Source: an archaeon | Lineage (GTDB): Archaea; Thermoproteota; Nitrososphaeria; Nitrososphaerales; UBA183 | NCBI GenBank assembly: GCA_021828185.1 | Contig: JAKASI010000001.1 | Span: 62,001 to 126,000 of the forward strand | Reading direction: 5' to 3' | Length of the DNA: 64,000 nt | Part shown: in pieces, positions 16,619 to 26,291 of the stretch | Layout: each line of letters starts with the position of its first letter | How positions within the stretch are numbered: the first letter of the stretch is position 1 | Notes under the pieces: generated by a model | What the model was told of the DNA's origin: nothing | Database searches by the model: none | Seen by the model: only the letters and a program-made list of their open reading frames with translations | Made by a program: the position numbers and the translations under genes

Positions 16619-17589
16619 TGACGGCAACTGCGGCGAGGAGTTCTCCTCGTCTCAAAATGGCGAGGAGGGTGGCGCGGACTACCAGGGGCCTCCTCAGCCA
16701 GAAGATGTTCTTGGTCGGAGTAGTCATCGTAGGGACGCTGATAGTCATAGGGGTTCTCGCCCCGTGGTTGTCCCCTTACCCCGCCCAAGGGGAGGGTCAG
16801 ACCGCAACCACCAGCTGCCCGAATTCGCCTGCCGGAATCTGCCCGCCTTCGTGGCAACACTGGTTTGGCACCGAACAGACGGGGCGGGACATCATGAGCA
16901 GGATCTTCTTCGGCATCCGGACCTCCATCACGATCTCCGTCCTGGTGGTAACGTTGGCCCTGGTCATCGGCCTCGCAGTGGGGCTCACCGCCGGGTACTT
17001 CGGCGGGCTCGTCGACGAGGCCCTTATGCGGCTCACAGATATCTGGCTGTCGTTCCCCCACCTAATCCTTGCTCTCGTTATAGTCGCAGTTCTAGGTCCA
17101 GGATTCAACGATGTCCTGATAGCGTTGGGCGCCACATGGTGGCCGGGTTTCGCACGGCTTGCGAGGGCCCAAGCGCTGGAGATACGAAACAGACCTTACG
17201 TCATCGTCGCCAAGGCGGGAGGGGTCAGTAGCAGGAGCATAATCGGGAAGCACATCCTGCCCAACGCGGTTTCCCCCTTGCTTGTGCTAGTATCCGTCGA
17301 CCTGGGGGCCGTAATCCTGGCGGAGGCGGGTCTGAGCTTCCTTGGACTCGGGGTCAGGCCTCCTACAGCCGATCTCGGGGTCATGATAGCGGAGTCAGCC
17401 ACGCAGATCACCACGGCCTGGTGGTATGCCCTCTTCCCTGGGCTCTTCCTCACTCTCCTGGTGATCGGGTTCAACTTGGTGGGTGACACAATCAGGGACA
17501 GGCTCGACCCGAAGCTTCGTGTGAATCTAGGAATGGTCGACGTCGGCAAAGTGGGCGGGAAGGGAGAGACTGGCGGGAGACGCGTCTGA
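16618..17589 (+). CDS. dppC: Peptide ABC transporter permease DppC
   Basis: A 323-aa second permease. It has HWFGTEQTGRDIMSRIFFG, the signature loop of DppC/OppC, and an EAA-type coupling loop NRPYVIVAKAGGVSSRSIIGKHILPN, followed by AEAGLSFLGLGV. The start overlaps the dppB stop, so the two channel subunits are probably made in equal amounts. Confidence 0.93.
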   Translation: MTATAARSSPRLKMARRVARTTRGLLSQKMFLVGVVIVGTLIVIGVLAPWLSPYPAQGEGQTATTSCPNSPAGICPPSWQHWFGTEQTGRDIMSRIFFGIRTSITISVLVVTLALVIGLAVGLTAGYFGGLVDEALMRLTDIWLSFPHLILALVIVAVLGPGFNDVLIALGATWWPGFARLARAQALEIRNRPYVIVAKAGGVSSRSIIGKHILPNAVSPLLVLVSVDLGAVILAEAGLSFLGLGVRPPTADLGVMIAESATQITTAWWYALFPGLFLTLLVIGFNLVGDTIRDRLDPKLRVNLGMVDVGKVGGKGETGGRRV

Positions 17590-17593
17590 AACC

Positions 17594-18565
17594 ATGCCTG
17601 CCGAACTCTTGCAGGTCACCGACCTCTCCCTTGACTACTACACCTCGCAAGGCGTCACGCACGCCCTGAACGGAGCGGGCCTTTCCCTGAAGAGGTCCCA
17701 GATTCTCGGAATCGTAGGGGAGTCTGGGTCTGGGAAGTCGACCCTCGCGTATGCCCTCACTCGGCTCCTCCCTCAGAACGCCGTGTATCGGTCGGGCAAG
17801 ATCCTTTTCGACGGGATGTCGATGCTGGACCTTCCAGAGAAGGAGCTCCAGCGGATCCGGGGGAAGAGGATCTCCATGGTGTTCCAGGATCCGATGACGT
17901 CGCTCAACCCGCTCTTCAAGGTTAAGGACCAGATAGGAAGAGTGCTCGAGCTCCACCAGGGGATGAGCAAGACGGAAGCAAGGCGCGCCTCCTCTGGCTT
18001 TCTGAGCGCGGTCGAGCTCCCGGACCCCGACCAGGTCCTCGATTCCTACCCCTTCCAGCTGAGCGGGGGCATGCAGCAGAGGACGATGATAGCGATGGCC
18101 CTTTCCACCCAGCCTGACCTGATTATCGCCGACGAGCCCACTTCGGCGGTCGACGCGACCATCCAGGTCCAGATCTTGGAGCTCCTCTCGCGGCTGAGGC
18201 GCGAGCACGAATTCTCAATGCTTTTCATTACCCACAGCCTCGACGTGGTCTCTGCAGTCTGCGACTCGGTCATGGTGATGTACGCGGGGAGCGTGGTCGA
18301 GACGGGCACGGTCTCCCAGGTCTTCTCGTCCCCGAAGCACCCCTATACCCAAGCTCTCTTCTCATCTATTCCGCGGCCCCGGAAGAGCGCCGACGAGGAG
18401 AAGACACTCGCTTCAATTCCAGGCACCCCTCCTGACCCCCTCTCGCTACCCTCGGGGTGCAAGTTCCACCCCAGGTGCCCCCGAGCTTTCGACAGATGCC
18501 GGACCGAGGACCCGACCTTCAGGTCCGTCGAACCTGGACATGGAGTGGCCTGTCACCTCTACTAG
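17594..18565 (+). CDS. dppD: Peptide ABC transporter ATPase DppD
   Basis: A 323-aa ATPase with Walker A GESGSGKST, signature QLSGGMQQRTMIAMAL, Walker B LIIADEPTSAVD and the C-terminal oligopeptide-transporter extension with a cysteine cluster (CKFHPRCPRAFDRC), which in Dpp-type ATPases can bind an iron-sulfur cluster. It follows dppC by 4 nt. Confidence 0.93.
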   Translation: MPAELLQVTDLSLDYYTSQGVTHALNGAGLSLKRSQILGIVGESGSGKSTLAYALTRLLPQNAVYRSGKILFDGMSMLDLPEKELQRIRGKRISMVFQDPMTSLNPLFKVKDQIGRVLELHQGMSKTEARRASSGFLSAVELPDPDQVLDSYPFQLSGGMQQRTMIAMALSTQPDLIIADEPTSAVDATIQVQILELLSRLRREHEFSMLFITHSLDVVSAVCDSVMVMYAGSVVETGTVSQVFSSPKHPYTQALFSSIPRPRKSADEEKTLASIPGTPPDPLSLPSGCKFHPRCPRAFDRCRTEDPTFRSVEPGHGVACHLY

Positions 18566-19610
18566 AGATGAGATTCTGCCACCCCTCATTTCGGTGAAAT
18601 CCCTCAAGAAGTACTTCCCGGTGAGCAGGCTCCCATTCGCAAAGAAGCAGTACATCAAGGCAGTGGACGACGTGAGCTTCGACATCGAGAAGAACACAAT
18701 ATTCGGTCTCGTCGGCGAGTCAGGGTCGGGGAAGAGCACCCTGGGGATGAGCATGATCAGGATCATCAAGCCCACCTCGGGCGCGGTGTTGATGGACGGG
18801 GTCGATGTCTCCACCCTAAGAGGACGGGAGCGAGTCAGGTGGAGTAGCCAGCTCTCCTACCTCTACCAGAACCCTGTCTCTTCACTCGATCCAACCTGGA
18901 CGGTAGAGCAGTCGATTTCGGAGCCCCTGACCGCGGCGCACGTGCCCGAGGGCGAGAGGAAGGACGCGGTGTTGCAGTCACTGGCGAGCGTTGGCCTCCC
19001 GGACTACTTCCTGGAGAAGTTCCCACACGAGCTGAGCGGGGGGCAGAGCCAGAGGGTAGCCATCGCCAGGGCGCTTGTCAGGCGGCCGAAGTTCATGATT
19101 CTCGACGAGCCCACCTCCGCCCTTGACGTCTCCGTTCAGGCGCAGCTTCTGAACCTGATGATGGACCTCCAAAAAGGATACGGTCTCACTTACTTCTACA
19201 TCTCTCACGACCTCAACGTCGTCGGGCGCGTCTGCGACAGGATCGCAGTGATGTATCTGGGAAAGGTGGTCGAAATCGCGGACGCTTGGGACCTGTTCAC
19301 ATCTCCCATGCACCCCTACACCCAAGCCCTCATCTCCACGACCAAGTTCAGATCCTCTGGCTTCCGAGGGTTCAGGCTGAAGGGAGAGCCTCCGAGCCCG
19401 AGGAACCCACCCGCCGGGTGCCATTTCAACAGCAGGTGCCCCTATGCCACTTCCATCTGCTTCACCGAGGAGCCGAGACTACAGACCGCACGAGGGAACC
19501 ACGCAGTGGCTTGTCACAACCTGGACCTCGTGGCGCAGGGCAGAGTCCAGGTCCCGGAGAACTTCAAGCCCGTCGCTCACGACGGGCTTGGGCCAGGAGA
19601 GGCAACTTGA
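18540..19610 (+). CDS. dppF: Peptide ABC transporter ATPase DppF
   Basis: A 356-aa partner ATPase with Walker A GESGSGKST, signature ELSGGQSQRVAIARAL, Walker B FMILDEPTSALD and the C-terminal Cys-rich tail CHFNSRCPYATSIC. Its ATG lies inside the end of dppD (26-nt overlap). It completes a DppABCDF-type importer, the only peptide transporter in the window. Confidence 0.93.
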   Translation: MEWPVTSTRDEILPPLISVKSLKKYFPVSRLPFAKKQYIKAVDDVSFDIEKNTIFGLVGESGSGKSTLGMSMIRIIKPTSGAVLMDGVDVSTLRGRERVRWSSQLSYLYQNPVSSLDPTWTVEQSISEPLTAAHVPEGERKDAVLQSLASVGLPDYFLEKFPHELSGGQSQRVAIARALVRRPKFMILDEPTSALDVSVQAQLLNLMMDLQKGYGLTYFYISHDLNVVGRVCDRIAVMYLGKVVEIADAWDLFTSPMHPYTQALISTTKFRSSGFRGFRLKGEPPSPRNPPAGCHFNSRCPYATSICFTEEPRLQTARGNHAVACHNLDLVAQGRVQVPENFKPVAHDGLGPGEAT

Positions 19611-19650
19611 ATAGAGGGATCATGCCGAGCCGAGGGCCAGCTCAGGAGGA

Positions 19651-21066
19651 ATGGGTCTCATGAAGGTTCGGATGCTTGCACTCGTCATTGCGGCACTCAT
19701 CGCGTTCAATTCCTTGCCCCCTCTGGCTGCGCCTGCCCAGACCGAGTCGATACAGCACATCGTTTTCATCATCCAGGAGAACCACACCTTCGACAGCTAC
19801 TTCGGGACCTACCCTGGAGCCGACGGGTATCCGTCCAGCCTCCTGCAGACAACCACCTCGTCCCCCTATCTGCCCCACCACATGAGCAGCGAGAGCGGTC
19901 CATCACTGACCAACTCCTGGGCCGCCGCCCACGAGGCCTACGATAACGGGAAGATGGACAATTTCATCAATGCAGAGAGCGGAAGCGCCGGAACGATGGG
20001 CTATTACAACGGGAGCGACATACCGTACTATTGGGACTACGCCAACCACTTCGTTTTGGCCGACCACTTCTTCTCCTCGCTCATGGGGCCCACTTTCCCC
20101 AACCACCTGTACATCGCATCAGGGGCTTCGGGGCCAGTGACCGGGCTGAGCGGCCAGACCTGGGTCCTGAACAACTCGATAGTAGGGAACTTGGGGGGGA
20201 GCTACCCATACTCCAGCCTCCACCTGAACTGGGGGACGCTCGCCGAGGAACTCACCCAGGCCAACATGTCATGGGACTGGTACACAGGCGAGTCCCCTGC
20301 GACCAGCGGGACCGCCTGGAACGTGCTACCTCTGTACAGCTATTTCCAGAATAATCCGAGCGTGCTGGCAGCCCACGTCAAGGGGACCCAGGACTTCAGC
20401 TCGGATGTCCAAGCAGGGAACCTCGGGGCGGTAACCTGGATCTCGCCCGGTTCCTGGGCTCCTCCGACCTACCCCTCCGGGTGTGTCGGCATCGGTACGA
20501 GCGAGCACCCTCCAGCAAGAGTTGACTGCGGCATGGATTACGTCGCCTATCTCGTGAACACGATAATGAAGAGCTCCTACTGGAACTCCACCGCCATCGT
20601 GTTGACGTGGGACGACTGGGGCGGATTCTACGACCACATCGCGCCGCCGCACGTGGATGAGTATGGGCTTGGGTTCAGGGTCCCGACCCTGGTCATCTCC
20701 CCCTGGGTCAAGCCGCACTACATCGATCATACGGAGTATGAGTTCAGTTCTATGCTGAAGTTTGCCGAGACGGTCTTCAACCTGCCTTCGTTGGGAACCC
20801 GCGACTCGACCGCCAACAACATGATGTCGATGTTCGACTTCAGTCAGGCGCCCAACCCCCCGCTCATCGAGCAGGCGAACTTCTTCAAGCAGTCGAGGGC
20901 CCAGTCCACAACCTCGACGACATCCTCGTCCTCCTCCACCGGCTCATCCGGCGGGATACCTGAATTCTCGTTCCAGACCTTGGCTGTGGTCACAATCACC
21001 GCCTTGGTAGTCGTATCTTATCTTGCGGTCAGGACGTCACGTCGTCACGGCGGGGTCCACACCTGA
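19651..21066 (+). CDS. Cell-surface phosphoesterase with IPEF-type C-terminal anchor
   Basis: A 471-aa phosphoesterase of the phospholipase C/acid phosphatase family (PF04185 type). After a signal peptide come [21 protein letters not shown] with the metal-binding Glu, [21 protein letters not shown] and [17 protein letters not shown], all close to the bacterial phospholipase C core. The C-terminus has a Ser/Thr-rich linker, then GGIPEFSFQ, a hydrophobic helix and a basic tail, resembling PEF/PGF-CTERM sorting signals. It follows the peptide transporter by 40 nt. It probably releases phosphate or head groups outside the cell; the substrate is unknown. Confidence 0.85.
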   Translation: MGLMKVRMLALVIAALIAFNSLPPLAAPAQTESIQHIVFIIQENHTFDSYFGTYPGADGYPSSLLQTTTSSPYLPHHMSSESGPSLTNSWAAAHEAYDNGKMDNFINAESGSAGTMGYYNGSDIPYYWDYANHFVLADHFFSSLMGPTFPNHLYIASGASGPVTGLSGQTWVLNNSIVGNLGGSYPYSSLHLNWGTLAEELTQANMSWDWYTGESPATSGTAWNVLPLYSYFQNNPSVLAAHVKGTQDFSSDVQAGNLGAVTWISPGSWAPPTYPSGCVGIGTSEHPPARVDCGMDYVAYLVNTIMKSSYWNSTAIVLTWDDWGGFYDHIAPPHVDEYGLGFRVPTLVISPWVKPHYIDHTEYEFSSMLKFAETVFNLPSLGTRDSTANNMMSMFDFSQAPNPPLIEQANFFKQSRAQSTTSTTSSSSSTGSSGGIPEFSFQTLAVVTITALVVVSYLAVRTSRRHGGVHT

Positions 21067-21083
21067 AAACCGAGGGCCTTCCC

Positions 21084-22331
21084 ATGCTCCCTCCCGGCTC
21101 CCTGAAGCCCGACTACGGCGGGTACTGCCTGTCCAACGTCCCACCCACCGTATTGTCCATGTTCGGCGTGGACGCCGGGAGGCCCGTCCTCCCCAAGGAC
21201 GCCCTGGGAGATATCGACACTTCTGGTGTCGAGAACGTCATACTCCTGCTCTGCGACGGCTTCGGGTACAACGAGTGGAAGAGGCAGAGCCCGAAAGGGT
21301 TCGTCGGGGCGGTGACGCGGAGGGGGAGCGTCAGGCCGATGACGACGGTCTTCCCTTCCACCACAGCGGCCGCGCTGACTACGGTGAGCACCGGGCTCAC
21401 CCCTCAGGAGCACGGCCTCCCCGAGTGGTTCGTCTACATGAAGGAGCTCGGCGAGGTAATCGTCACTCTGCCGTTCACACGGGTAGGCGACTCCGGGCGG
21501 GACACTCTCGTGGGGTCCTTCGACCCGAAGGCTCTATTCGACGGCCGGACAATCTTCCAGAGGCTCAGCGCGGAGGGGGTGAAGTGCACGTCCCTCACAA
21601 GCAGGCCGCTCGCCCAGACCGCATACACCACCATCTCCCGCGCGGGGAGCGGTGTCGTAGCTTACAACACGGCGTCAGACCTCTCCGTGTCGCTAAGGCG
21701 CCTCGTAGAGCGGTCGAGGGGGCAGAACCTGTTCTACGCCTACTGGAGCTACGTCGACACGCTGGAGCACATCTACGGCCCCAACACGGACGAGGCCGGA
21801 GTCGAAGCCTCAATCATCTCGCACGCCCTGCAAGAAGGCTTCCTCTCAAAGCTTGACAGGAGTGCGGCGAAGAAGACCCTGGTCATCGTGACCGCAGACC
21901 ACGGCCAAATCAACATAGCACCGGAGAAGACGCTTTACATGAACAGGTGGGGGAGGCTGGCGAGGGCCCTCCAGCGCACGCCCTCAGGGAAGATGATCCC
22001 CACATGGGGGAGCGCGAGGGACGCCTACATGTGGGTCGACGAGGACCGTCTCGACGACACGAAGGCCTACCTGGAAAGAAGGCTCAGGGGCGTGGCGTCG
22101 GTCCTGAAGACCGAGGACGCGATTGGAGAGGGCCTGTTCGGGATAAACAGGCCGAGCAGGAAGTTCAGGAGGCGGATAGGGAATCTCATGGTCCTCCCTC
22201 ACGGGACCAAGACGGTGTGGTTCAGGTACAGGAAGGGGGAGTCCCTCGAGATGAGGGGGCACCATGGCGGGCTGCACCACGACGAGATGACCATCCCACT
22301 GGCAGCGGCAAGGCTTTCAGACCTGCAGTGA
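21084..22331 (+). CDS. Alkaline-phosphatase-superfamily phosphodiesterase/nucleotide pyrophosphatase
   Basis: A 415-aa protein with the type I phosphodiesterase fold. ILLLCDGFGYNEW provides the first metal Asp, TVFPSTTAAALTTVSTG contains the probable nucleophile Thr, YWSYVDTLEHIYGP and VIVTADHGQINI give the second metal site, and HGGLHHDEMTIPL closes the fold. No signal peptide is seen, so it may act inside the cell, although it follows a surface phosphoesterase by 17 nt. Candidates are nucleotide or phospholipid diester cleavage. Confidence 0.8.
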   Translation: MLPPGSLKPDYGGYCLSNVPPTVLSMFGVDAGRPVLPKDALGDIDTSGVENVILLLCDGFGYNEWKRQSPKGFVGAVTRRGSVRPMTTVFPSTTAAALTTVSTGLTPQEHGLPEWFVYMKELGEVIVTLPFTRVGDSGRDTLVGSFDPKALFDGRTIFQRLSAEGVKCTSLTSRPLAQTAYTTISRAGSGVVAYNTASDLSVSLRRLVERSRGQNLFYAYWSYVDTLEHIYGPNTDEAGVEASIISHALQEGFLSKLDRSAAKKTLVIVTADHGQINIAPEKTLYMNRWGRLARALQRTPSGKMIPTWGSARDAYMWVDEDRLDDTKAYLERRLRGVASVLKTEDAIGEGLFGINRPSRKFRRRIGNLMVLPHGTKTVWFRYRKGESLEMRGHHGGLHHDEMTIPLAAARLSDLQ

Positions 22332-22450
22332 CCTGAAGGCTCGGCGGGCCAATCCACGCGAAGAATATTCCACGTTCAAACCGCTTGTACGCTCCGCTAT
22401 GGCCGTTTCAAAACGCTCTATCATATCGTGTCCCCTTCCGACGCGCTCCG

Positions 22451-23071
22451 ATGAAAACAAAGACGGCAGCAACGGCCGCGATCGTCGCTCTTCTTCTCTC
22501 AGTAGTCGCAACCGCAGCTCTCGCAAGTACAGGCACATCAGGGAGTTCACTCAGCTCGAACGTCAGGGGACCGGACAACAACGACCATCCGGGGCTAGGA
22601 GACCATCATGGACCTCACGGACCCCGTGGCCCGCCCCCAGTCTGTAACAACCTGACGGTGGGCGAAACCCTCACGGTCTCGGGGCTCACAGGGCATTACG
22701 CCAACGCCACTGACAGGCGCATGAATGGGAACGCCTCGGGGACATTCACCTTCAAGGTCAGCGGGGTCTTCACTCAGGGCTGCACTCTCTCAATCACAGG
22801 AGGCAGCTTCAAGCTCAACACAACCAGCTACACTGCCACCGGGGGCTCGATAGTCCTCAACCACGGAGGCAGGTCTGGCGTAGGGTCAGGAACGACCTCG
22901 TCAGGGAGCTTCCTCATCAACGTCGCAGGGCTTCAGGGCAACTCTACATCGGCGAACGTGGGCAACATCAGGCTCGACTTCGAGACTGGAACGAGTCAGT
23001 TCCTGGTCAACCTGCACTCCATGCAGGTGCATCCTCCCATCCCGGGAGATACAGACAACGACGGCAACTAG
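22451..23071 (+). CDS. Secreted protein, unknown function
   Basis: A 206-aa exported protein. The ATG at 22451 gives a clean signal peptide (KTKTAATAAIVALLLSVVATA, cleavage likely after ALA). The mature part begins with a His/Pro/Gly-rich stretch (GDHHGPHGPRGPPP) that might bind metal, followed by a Ser/Thr/Gly-rich beta-strand region with two cysteines. It ends in PGDTDNDGN, an Asp-rich tail of calcium-binding character. No family was recognised. Confidence 0.6.
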   Translation: MKTKTAATAAIVALLLSVVATAALASTGTSGSSLSSNVRGPDNNDHPGLGDHHGPHGPRGPPPVCNNLTVGETLTVSGLTGHYANATDRRMNGNASGTFTFKVSGVFTQGCTLSITGGSFKLNTTSYTATGGSIVLNHGGRSGVGSGTTSSGSFLINVAGLQGNSTSANVGNIRLDFETGTSQFLVNLHSMQVHPPIPGDTDNDGN

Positions 23072-23097
23072 ACCAGGAACCCTCTACTTTTTTTGGT

Positions 23098-25212
23098 TCA
23101 GCGGGCATCCGAGATTACACGGACATCAACCGCGAGGGCGCCGTCTTCACTGACCATCAGCGGATTGATTTCCATCTGACTGATCTGGGGGTTCTCGGAC
23201 ATGATCCTTGAGAAGCTGGAGATGACCCTCGCGAGACGGTCGACGTCGACCTTGGGGCCGCCTCTGTACCCGCCAAGGATTCTGCCCAGCCTGCCCTGCG
23301 AAAGGGTGGACTTCACATCCTCGCGGCTCGCAGGGGCGATCTCGACGACGTAGTCTCTTAGGATCTCGGTGTATATCCCCCCCAGGCCGTAAGCGACCAC
23401 CGGGCCGAAGGTCGAATCCCGGGTCCCCCCGAGGATGAGCTCGATGCTCTTGTCGACCATAGCCTGGGCCAGCATCCCCCTGAACCGGGACCCCTTCTTC
23501 TCAGCTGACTCTTTGAACTGGTAGAAGGCTGACCTCGCTCCGTCGGCGTCCGGGACGCCCAGCACCACCCCTCCCACGTCTGTCTTGTGGAGGAGCCCCT
23601 CGGAGATGAGTTTGCACGCCACAGGGTAGCAGAGACGTGCGAGCTCACTGAAGTCTTTCGGCGAAACCACGACGGCTGATTGGGGCTCGGAGATCCCATA
23701 CGACCGCAAAAGTCTGCTTGCTTCCTGCGTCCCCAGCAGCCCGCTCCTGACAGCAAAGCGGTGCGGTTTCTTACTGCCGAGCTCCCGAGGGGCGGTTCCC
23801 CTTCTGAGCCGGGCGTAGGCAGAAGCGGCCGCCAGCGCACGCACCGCTCTTTCGGGAGTGGGGAAGCTAGGTATCCCCTTCGACATGAACTCGCCATGGA
23901 TCTTCCCTGCAAGAGGGTCCCGCCCTATCACTGCAACGGCGGTCGGCTTCGAACCTGCCACCACGCCAGCCAGCCGCTGCGCAACATCGTAGTCGATCGC
24001 CGGCGGCTGATGGGTCGGCATCAGGACCAGAAGGTCGCATTCGGTGGTCTTCATGAGCAGGCGAGTGGCCCTGACAAACTGGTCAGTGGTCGCCGAAGCC
24101 GTGAGGTCGATGGGGTTGCCGAAAGAGGCGTTGGCGGCGAATGGCTCTCCTTCGAACTCAGAACGCAGCCTGCTCTTCAGCGCTACACTCAGGGGGTCGA
24201 CCCTGAGGCCCACCTTCTGCCCTTCGTCGGCGGCGATGGCCCCCACCCCTCCTGCATTGGTGATGATCGCGAGGCGGTTTCCTGAGGCCGGAGGGAGCAT
24301 GGAGAGCGCGATCGAGAAGTCGACGAGCTCATGAAGGCTCTCTGCTTCGATGACCCCGGCCCTGCGGAATGCGGCCCTGTACACGTCGTAGTTCCCCACG
24401 AGCGAAGCAGTGTGGGTCAGTGCCGCCCTTGCCCCGACGTCGGTCTTCCCCACCTTGAACACCACCACAGGCTTCCTCCTGCTCGCATACCGTGCAACCT
24501 GCACGAACCTCCTGCCGTCGCGGAGCCCTTCGAGATAGACCGCCATCACCTTGGTGCGGGGGTCGTCCGCGAAGTACTGCATCACATCTGCGACCGAGAC
24601 ATCGAGCTGGTTCCCGGTGCCTACGAGCGCCCTTATGCCGACGCCGTTGGAAGCGAGCTCGGCCGAGATGGTCTCGCCCAGGTGCCCGCTCTGCGTTATG
24701 ACCACGACCCCTCCCTCGAGGGGGCTCAGCAGGGAGACGATCTCGCTTCCGTCGGGGAGCTCCTTGGTGGGTCTGAGGAAGAGCGAGTCGACCCCCGACC
24801 TGGTGTCCTGCAGCCCGATGGTGTTCGGCCCCAGGATCCTCATTCCATACTTCGCTGCGTCTTCTCCTATCGCCTTCTCGACGTCCCGTTTGCCTGCTTC
24901 GGAGTATCCACTGGTGACCATCACGGCGGCCTTCACCCCGGCCCTGGAGGCGCTCCGCATCAGTCCAGGAGTCAGCGACTCGGGGACGGCGACAATCAGG
25001 AGCTCCGGGACCTCAGGGAGTGCGTCGATGGAAGGATAGCAGGGCTCGTCCCCGATGCGGTCGTGGACAGGGTTGATGGCGTAGACCTCAGCCTTCAGGA
25101 GCCCCTTCTTCCGGTTCGAGAGCAGGTTGGAGAAGATGATCGACCCCATCTTGTTCGGGTCGGTCGAGACCCCGGCAACGGCGACGCTCCTGGGCAGGAA
25201 GAAGCTCTTCAT
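23098..25212 (-). CDS. ADP-forming acyl-CoA synthetase (acetyl-CoA synthetase, alpha-beta fusion)
   Basis: About 704 aa. The N-terminal part is the CoA-binding alpha domain (FFLPRSVAVAGVS, then the succinyl-CoA-synthetase-like folds with LTHTASLVGNYD, which holds the likely phospho-His). The C-terminal 230 residues are the ATP-grasp beta domain (PVACKLISEGLLHKTDVGGVVLGV, EINPLMV). It converts an acyl-CoA + ADP + Pi to acid + ATP + CoA, or the reverse; related archaeal enzymes serve acetate formation or hydroxyacid activation. The substrate is not predictable here. The open frame extends 74 codons further upstream, but conserved sequence begins at MKSFFLPRSV (25212). Confidence 0.88.
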   Translation of the reverse strand: MKSFFLPRSVAVAGVSTDPNKMGSIIFSNLLSNRKKGLLKAEVYAINPVHDRIGDEPCYPSIDALPEVPELLIVAVPESLTPGLMRSASRAGVKAAVMVTSGYSEAGKRDVEKAIGEDAAKYGMRILGPNTIGLQDTRSGVDSLFLRPTKELPDGSEIVSLLSPLEGGVVVITQSGHLGETISAELASNGVGIRALVGTGNQLDVSVADVMQYFADDPRTKVMAVYLEGLRDGRRFVQVARYASRRKPVVVFKVGKTDVGARAALTHTASLVGNYDVYRAAFRRAGVIEAESLHELVDFSIALSMLPPASGNRLAIITNAGGVGAIAADEGQKVGLRVDPLSVALKSRLRSEFEGEPFAANASFGNPIDLTASATTDQFVRATRLLMKTTECDLLVLMPTHQPPAIDYDVAQRLAGVVAGSKPTAVAVIGRDPLAGKIHGEFMSKGIPSFPTPERAVRALAAASAYARLRRGTAPRELGSKKPHRFAVRSGLLGTQEASRLLRSYGISEPQSAVVVSPKDFSELARLCYPVACKLISEGLLHKTDVGGVVLGVPDADGARSAFYQFKESAEKKGSRFRGMLAQAMVDKSIELILGGTRDSTFGPVVAYGLGGIYTEILRDYVVEIAPASREDVKSTLSQGRLGRILGGYRGGPKVDVDRLARVISSFSRIMSENPQISQMEINPLMVSEDGALAVDVRVISDAR

Positions 25213-25459
25213 CCCACGCAAGCGCTCGAGGGGCAACTTCGCCTTGCAGGGTGCGGGAGAGGAACTATAAGGTGAGGCCCCGCGCTTTGCCGAGCCTGGA
25301 GAGGTGCAAGCTACAGGCCGACTATCGCTTGGGCGCAGGGTCTGTGCGCTATGTCCGGCTGTCGTAGACAAGTCGGAAAGGCGTTTCTCAATTCTGGTAA
25401 CTGGTTGAAACCGCCCTCCTGAGGAGCGCCCCATGCCGTCCGAGCGCCTCTGACCGGCT

Positions 25460-25897
25460 CTAGGAGGTGTTCACCTTCACGTCCACGCTGATCCCGTTTC
25501 TTACCGCCCCAGTCACCACGCAGTAGTTCTCGAACACATCAAGGCACCTGTTCACCCTGTTCTTGTCTGCGGGCTTGCGGAGCTTTGTGCGGATGGAGAC
25601 GTCTACCCGCTTGACCCTCCAGTAGCCCCTCTCGTCCCTCTCCACCGTGGGCTCTGCCTGGGCTTCGATGCCATCCACTTCGACCCTCGACTTGTTCAGG
25701 CAGAAGAGCAGAGAAGCGCTCAGGCAGTTCGCCACTGACGCCGCAAGGACCCTTGACGCGTTCGGGCCTTCCAGCCCGCCGAGCGGGTCGGGCTCGTCCA
25801 TGACAAACCCGTCGCTCTTCGTCCCGGGGAATTCGACCTTGAACTGGTAGCCCTTGAGGAGCCTTACCCTGACTATCGGCCTGGCGGGCTCCGGCAC
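25460..25897 (-). CDS. OsmC/Ohr family protein
   Basis: A 145-aa protein of the OsmC fold, with the two redox cysteines in SVANCLSASLLF and FENYCVVTGAV. These proteins reduce organic hydroperoxides or act in sulfur-related redox chemistry. It is separated from the NifX-like gene by 22 nt on the same strand, suggesting co-transcription. Confidence 0.85.
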   Translation of the reverse strand: MPEPARPIVRVRLLKGYQFKVEFPGTKSDGFVMDEPDPLGGLEGPNASRVLAASVANCLSASLLFCLNKSRVEVDGIEAQAEPTVERDERGYWRVKRVDVSIRTKLRKPADKNRVNRCLDVFENYCVVTGAVRNGISVDVKVNTS

Positions 25898-25919
25898 GCA
25901 GATTCACCACACGATATGG

Positions 25920-26291
25920 TCAGTGCAGGAACTCGAGGTGGTTGTCGAGGGTCCCCTCGGCCAGTGCCTTCACGGCGTCGTCGGCCGAACGGATCCGCGT
26001 GATGTAGGCCTTCATCCCGGCCGACACGATCGACGCATACATGGGAGATCCCATCCCGGCCGAGATTATCGCCTGGCAATCGCTGACGTTGGCAAGCATG
26101 GTGTTGTGCAGGCGGGACTCCGCAGCCTCCCCCTGCTCGTGGTGATGCTCACCCGGGCCGTGCCCCATCTTGTCTCGGACCTCCTTCTCCTTGACCATCC
26201 CGCCCTCGATGTTGTAGACCAGGAAGTGCCGAGCCATCCCAAAATGGGCTGAAACCGTCTGCAAATCGTCTGTAACTACCGCCGCTTTCAT
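25920..26291 (-). CDS. NifX/NafY-type (dinitrogenase cofactor biosynthesis fold) protein
   Basis: About 123 aa with the NifX/NifB-C-terminal fold: MKAAVVTDDLQTVSAHFGMARHF, then YNIEGG, an insertion rich in His and Glu (GHGPGEHHHEQGE) and the final segment ADDAVKALAEGTL. Such proteins bind iron-molybdenum or iron-sulfur clusters, but most archaeal copies are unlinked to nitrogenase and no nif genes are seen here. The 5' 140 bp overlap an open extension of the upstream DUF998 gene in another frame. Confidence 0.75.
   Translation of the reverse strand: MKAAVVTDDLQTVSAHFGMARHFLVYNIEGGMVKEKEVRDKMGHGPGEHHHEQGEAAESRLHNTMLANVSDCQAIISAGMGSPMYASIVSAGMKAYITRIRSADDAVKALAEGTLDNHLEFLH

Noticed and set aside
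25213..25434. N-terminal 74-residue extension of the acyl-CoA synthetase
   Set aside because: The stretch is Ser/Arg/Pro-rich with no homology; family sequence begins at 25212.
25920..26291. Nitrogen-fixation link from the NifX-like gene
   Set aside because: No nifHDKENB genes are in the window, and NifX-fold proteins are widespread in non-fixing archaea.
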